Shown in pieces: positions 5,014-6,841 of a stretch of DNA of 6,841 nt. Within the stretch, counting starts at the first letter, position 1. Each line of letters opens with the position of its first letter. This DNA comes from Oxalobacteraceae bacterium (lineage in GTDB: Bacteria; Pseudomonadota; Gammaproteobacteria; Burkholderiales; Burkholderiaceae_D): assembly GCA_947446335.1 (NCBI GenBank), contig CANFGA010000169.1, forward strand, positions 1-6,841, given 5' to 3'. The notes beneath the pieces were generated by a model. That model made no database searches. It had not been told where the DNA came from and was given only the letters and a program-made list of their open reading frames with translations. The translations under genes and the position numbers were made by a program.

Positions 5014-6828
5014 ATGTTTTCGTCACTGCGCACGCGCCTGATCGCGATCTGCGTTTTTGTCATTGTCATCGCCATGCTGGTCGTCGTGGCCGCCAATTAT
5101 TTTACAATCAGGCAACATACATTAAGCGCCATCAATAGCCAGATGCAGCAATTGTCGGCCAGTCACGCCGCCGGCATCGCGGACTGGGTCAGTTCCAAGC
5201 GCGCGGTCGTCAAATCGATCACGCTCAACATCGATGCCCAGGACCCGTTGCCATTGCTGAAAGCAGCCGATCGGGCCGGCACCTTCGACAATGCCTACAT
5301 CGGTTACGCCGACAAGCGCGCTGCATTTTCCAGGCCAGAGGGAATTCCAGCCGATTACGATCCGACCGGTCGGCCCTGGTACACGGCAGCGGCGCAAAGC
5401 GGCAAGCCGGTGCTGACGGCGCCCTACACCGATGCCGGCACCGGCAAACTCGTGGTCACCTTCGCCGAACCGGTCACCGTGCAAGGCATCCTGAAAGGCG
5501 TCGCTGGCGCCGACGTGCTGCTCGATAACGTGGTCAAGACCGTCGTTGCGATCAAGCCGACGCCGCACAGCTTTGCGTTCTTGATCGACGGCAAAGGCCA
5601 AATCATCGCCCATCCGAATCCGGCCATGACGATGAAGCCAGTGTCGCAGCTGAACTCGGCATTGACACTCGACAAGTTGGCAGCGATGGTGGATGCTGCT
5701 CAAGACGAATCGGTACAATTCGACGGGCGCGATGCGATGCTGGATATCGAAAAGATCGAAGGGACCGACTGGCTGCTGGTCATCGCCCTCGATGCTTCGG
5801 AAGCAACGCAAGCGCTGACATCGCTGCTGAGCACCTCGGGCGTGACTGCATTGCTGGCGATGGCGCTGGCCGCGCTGCTGCTCACTGCAATGGTCGCCAG
5901 AGCGCTGAAGCGGCTGCAAACAGCGCGCGATGCGATGGAAGACATCGCTTCCGGCAACGGCGATCTGACGCGACGCCTGGATCAGAATGGCTCGGACGAA
6001 CTGGCGCAGATCGGCAGCGCCTTCAATCGCTTCATAGCAAAAATCGGCGCGATGCTCGTTGAAGTGCGCGCTGCCAGCGACATGGTCAAGGTGGCGGCCC
6101 AGGAAATTGCCAGCGGCAATCTCGATCTGTCCAACCGGACCGAACAGCAAGCGAGTGCGCTGGAAGAAACCGCCGCCTCGATGGAAGAGTTGACCTCGAC
6201 CGTCAAGCAAGCCGAAGACAACGTGCACCAGGCCAACTTGTTGGCAGGCTCGGCTTCCGAGATGACGCGAAAAGGCAGCGCTGTCGTGTCACAAGTGATC
6301 ACGACGATGGGCGCGATCAATGCCTCGTCGAAAAAAATCGTCGACATCATCAGCGTCATCGATGGCATTGCCTTCCAAACCAATATCCTGGCGCTCAATG
6401 CGGCGGTGGAAGCGGCCAGAGCCGGCGAACAGGGGCGCGGCTTTGCCGTCGTGGCGACCGAAGTGCGCAATCTGGCGCAACGCTCGGCCGCAGCGGCCAA
6501 GGAAATCAAGATCCTGATCGACAACTCGGTCGACTCGGTCGAGGCTGGCAGTGCGCTGGTGGATCAGGCCGGCAACGCGATGAATGACGTGGCCACCGGC
6601 ATCAGGCAAGTCGCCGAGATCATGAGCGAAATTGCTCTTGCCGGACGCGAGCAACGCGTCGGAATCGAACAGATCAACCAGGCCGTGGCGCAAATGGACC
6701 AGGTGACGCAGCAAAATGCGGCCCTGGTCGAACAGGCAGCGGCCGCCGCCGACAGCTTGCAAGATCAAGCCACCGGCCTGACCCAGATCATTTCGGTGTT
6801 CAAGCTCGACGAGTCTGCGCGGCGCTAG
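5014..6828 (+). CDS. Methyl-accepting chemotaxis protein with dCache domain, predicted amino-acid receptor
   Basis: A 604-residue transmembrane chemoreceptor that would control CheA through CheW. Order: TM1 (about 8-30), periplasmic dCache domain (about 31-269), TM2 (about 274-297), HAMP (about 298-348), cytoplasmic signalling helices to the C terminus. The hairpin tip is the canonical IDGIAFQTNILALNAAVEAARAGEQGRGF type (449-477). Likely methylation glutamates are in LEETAASMEEL (E384/E385, E391/E392). In the dCache domain Y115, R120, W122, Y123, Y138, D140 and D167 reproduce the composition and spacing of the amino-acid-binding motif as I recall it from Pseudomonas PctA, so L-amino acids are the predicted ligands. 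No CheR-binding pentapeptide is present at the C terminus, which ends KLDESARR. The start ATG 5014 has AAAGG eight bases upstream; the alternative is GTG 5005. No che or flagellar gene is adjacent, so it looks like an orphan receptor. Confidence 0.95.
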   Translation: MFSSLRTRLIAICVFVIVIAMLVVVAANYFTIRQHTLSAINSQMQQLSASHAAGIADWVSSKRAVVKSITLNIDAQDPLPLLKAADRAGTFDNAYIGYADKRAAFSRPEGIPADYDPTGRPWYTAAAQSGKPVLTAPYTDAGTGKLVVTFAEPVTVQGILKGVAGADVLLDNVVKTVVAIKPTPHSFAFLIDGKGQIIAHPNPAMTMKPVSQLNSALTLDKLAAMVDAAQDESVQFDGRDAMLDIEKIEGTDWLLVIALDASEATQALTSLLSTSGVTALLAMALAALLLTAMVARALKRLQTARDAMEDIASGNGDLTRRLDQNGSDELAQIGSAFNRFIAKIGAMLVEVRAASDMVKVAAQEIASGNLDLSNRTEQQASALEETAASMEELTSTVKQAEDNVHQANLLAGSASEMTRKGSAVVSQVITTMGAINASSKKIVDIISVIDGIAFQTNILALNAAVEAARAGEQGRGFAVVATEVRNLAQRSAAAAKEIKILIDNSVDSVEAGSALVDQAGNAMNDVATGIRQVAEIMSEIALAGREQRVGIEQINQAVAQMDQVTQQNAALVEQAAAAADSLQDQATGLTQIISVFKLDESARR

Positions 6829-6841
6829 ATCAGAAGTTCAA

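Noticed and set aside
5122..6228. A 368-codon minus-strand open frame opposite the chemoreceptor
   Set aside because: Long, but the product is low-complexity in His, Arg, Gln and Gly with no domain, and it is fully antisense to an intact chemoreceptor. It is a codon-bias shadow.
1..6828. The five genes as one new functional system (malonate sensing by the chemoreceptor, linked chloride antiport)
   Set aside because: The chemoreceptor motif points to amino acids, not malonate. The genes lie in separate transcription units with their own promoters, and no shared regulatory element is visible across the gaps. Only mdcA, mdcB and mdcR are linked.

Overview
The window looks like chromosomal DNA of a Gram-negative proteobacterium, most likely in the order Burkholderiales (possibly Oxalobacteraceae such as Janthinobacterium, Duganella or Massilia). 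This is inferred from the high-GC coding sequence, the style of the chemoreceptor signalling domain and the malonate locus; no marker gene in the window fixes the genus. There is no rRNA or tRNA, and I see no insertion sequence, CRISPR array or phage gene. Five protein genes account for almost all of the sequence.

Positions 1-2457 are the start of a malonate-utilisation (mdc) operon read on the minus strand. mdcA (646-2325) encodes the alpha subunit of malonate decarboxylase. It is followed, with a one-base TGATG stop/start overlap, by mdcB (646 to beyond position 1), which makes the precursor of the prosthetic group. mdcB runs off the left edge, so the remaining mdc genes (ACP subunit, beta and gamma subunits, holo-ACP synthase, malonyltransferase, transporter) should lie outside the window to the left. 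The LysR-type regulator mdcR (2458-3399) is divergent from mdcA. The 132-base gap between them is AT-rich and holds a near-perfect 25-base palindrome with T-N11-A geometry, centred about 63 bases upstream of a predicted mdcA transcription start. That is the expected layout for LysR control.

Positions 3396-4772 are a minus-strand ClC-family chloride/proton antiporter gene. Its stop codon overlaps that of mdcR, so the two genes converge with no room for an intergenic terminator. Its leader carries a consensus -10 box and a GC-rich stem-loop right at the predicted transcript start.

Positions 5014-6828 are a plus-strand methyl-accepting chemotaxis protein, divergent from the antiporter gene. It has a periplasmic dCache domain with every position of the amino-acid-binding motif I know from PctA-type receptors, then HAMP and a signalling domain. 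This points to an amino-acid chemoreceptor, probably unrelated to malonate metabolism.

Only mdcA, mdcB and mdcR form an evident functional unit. The antiporter and the chemoreceptor look like independent neighbours. I found no sign of an undescribed multi-gene system. The most informative points are the mdc operator architecture, the predicted ligand class of the chemoreceptor, the overlapping convergent stops and the antiporter leader stem-loop.
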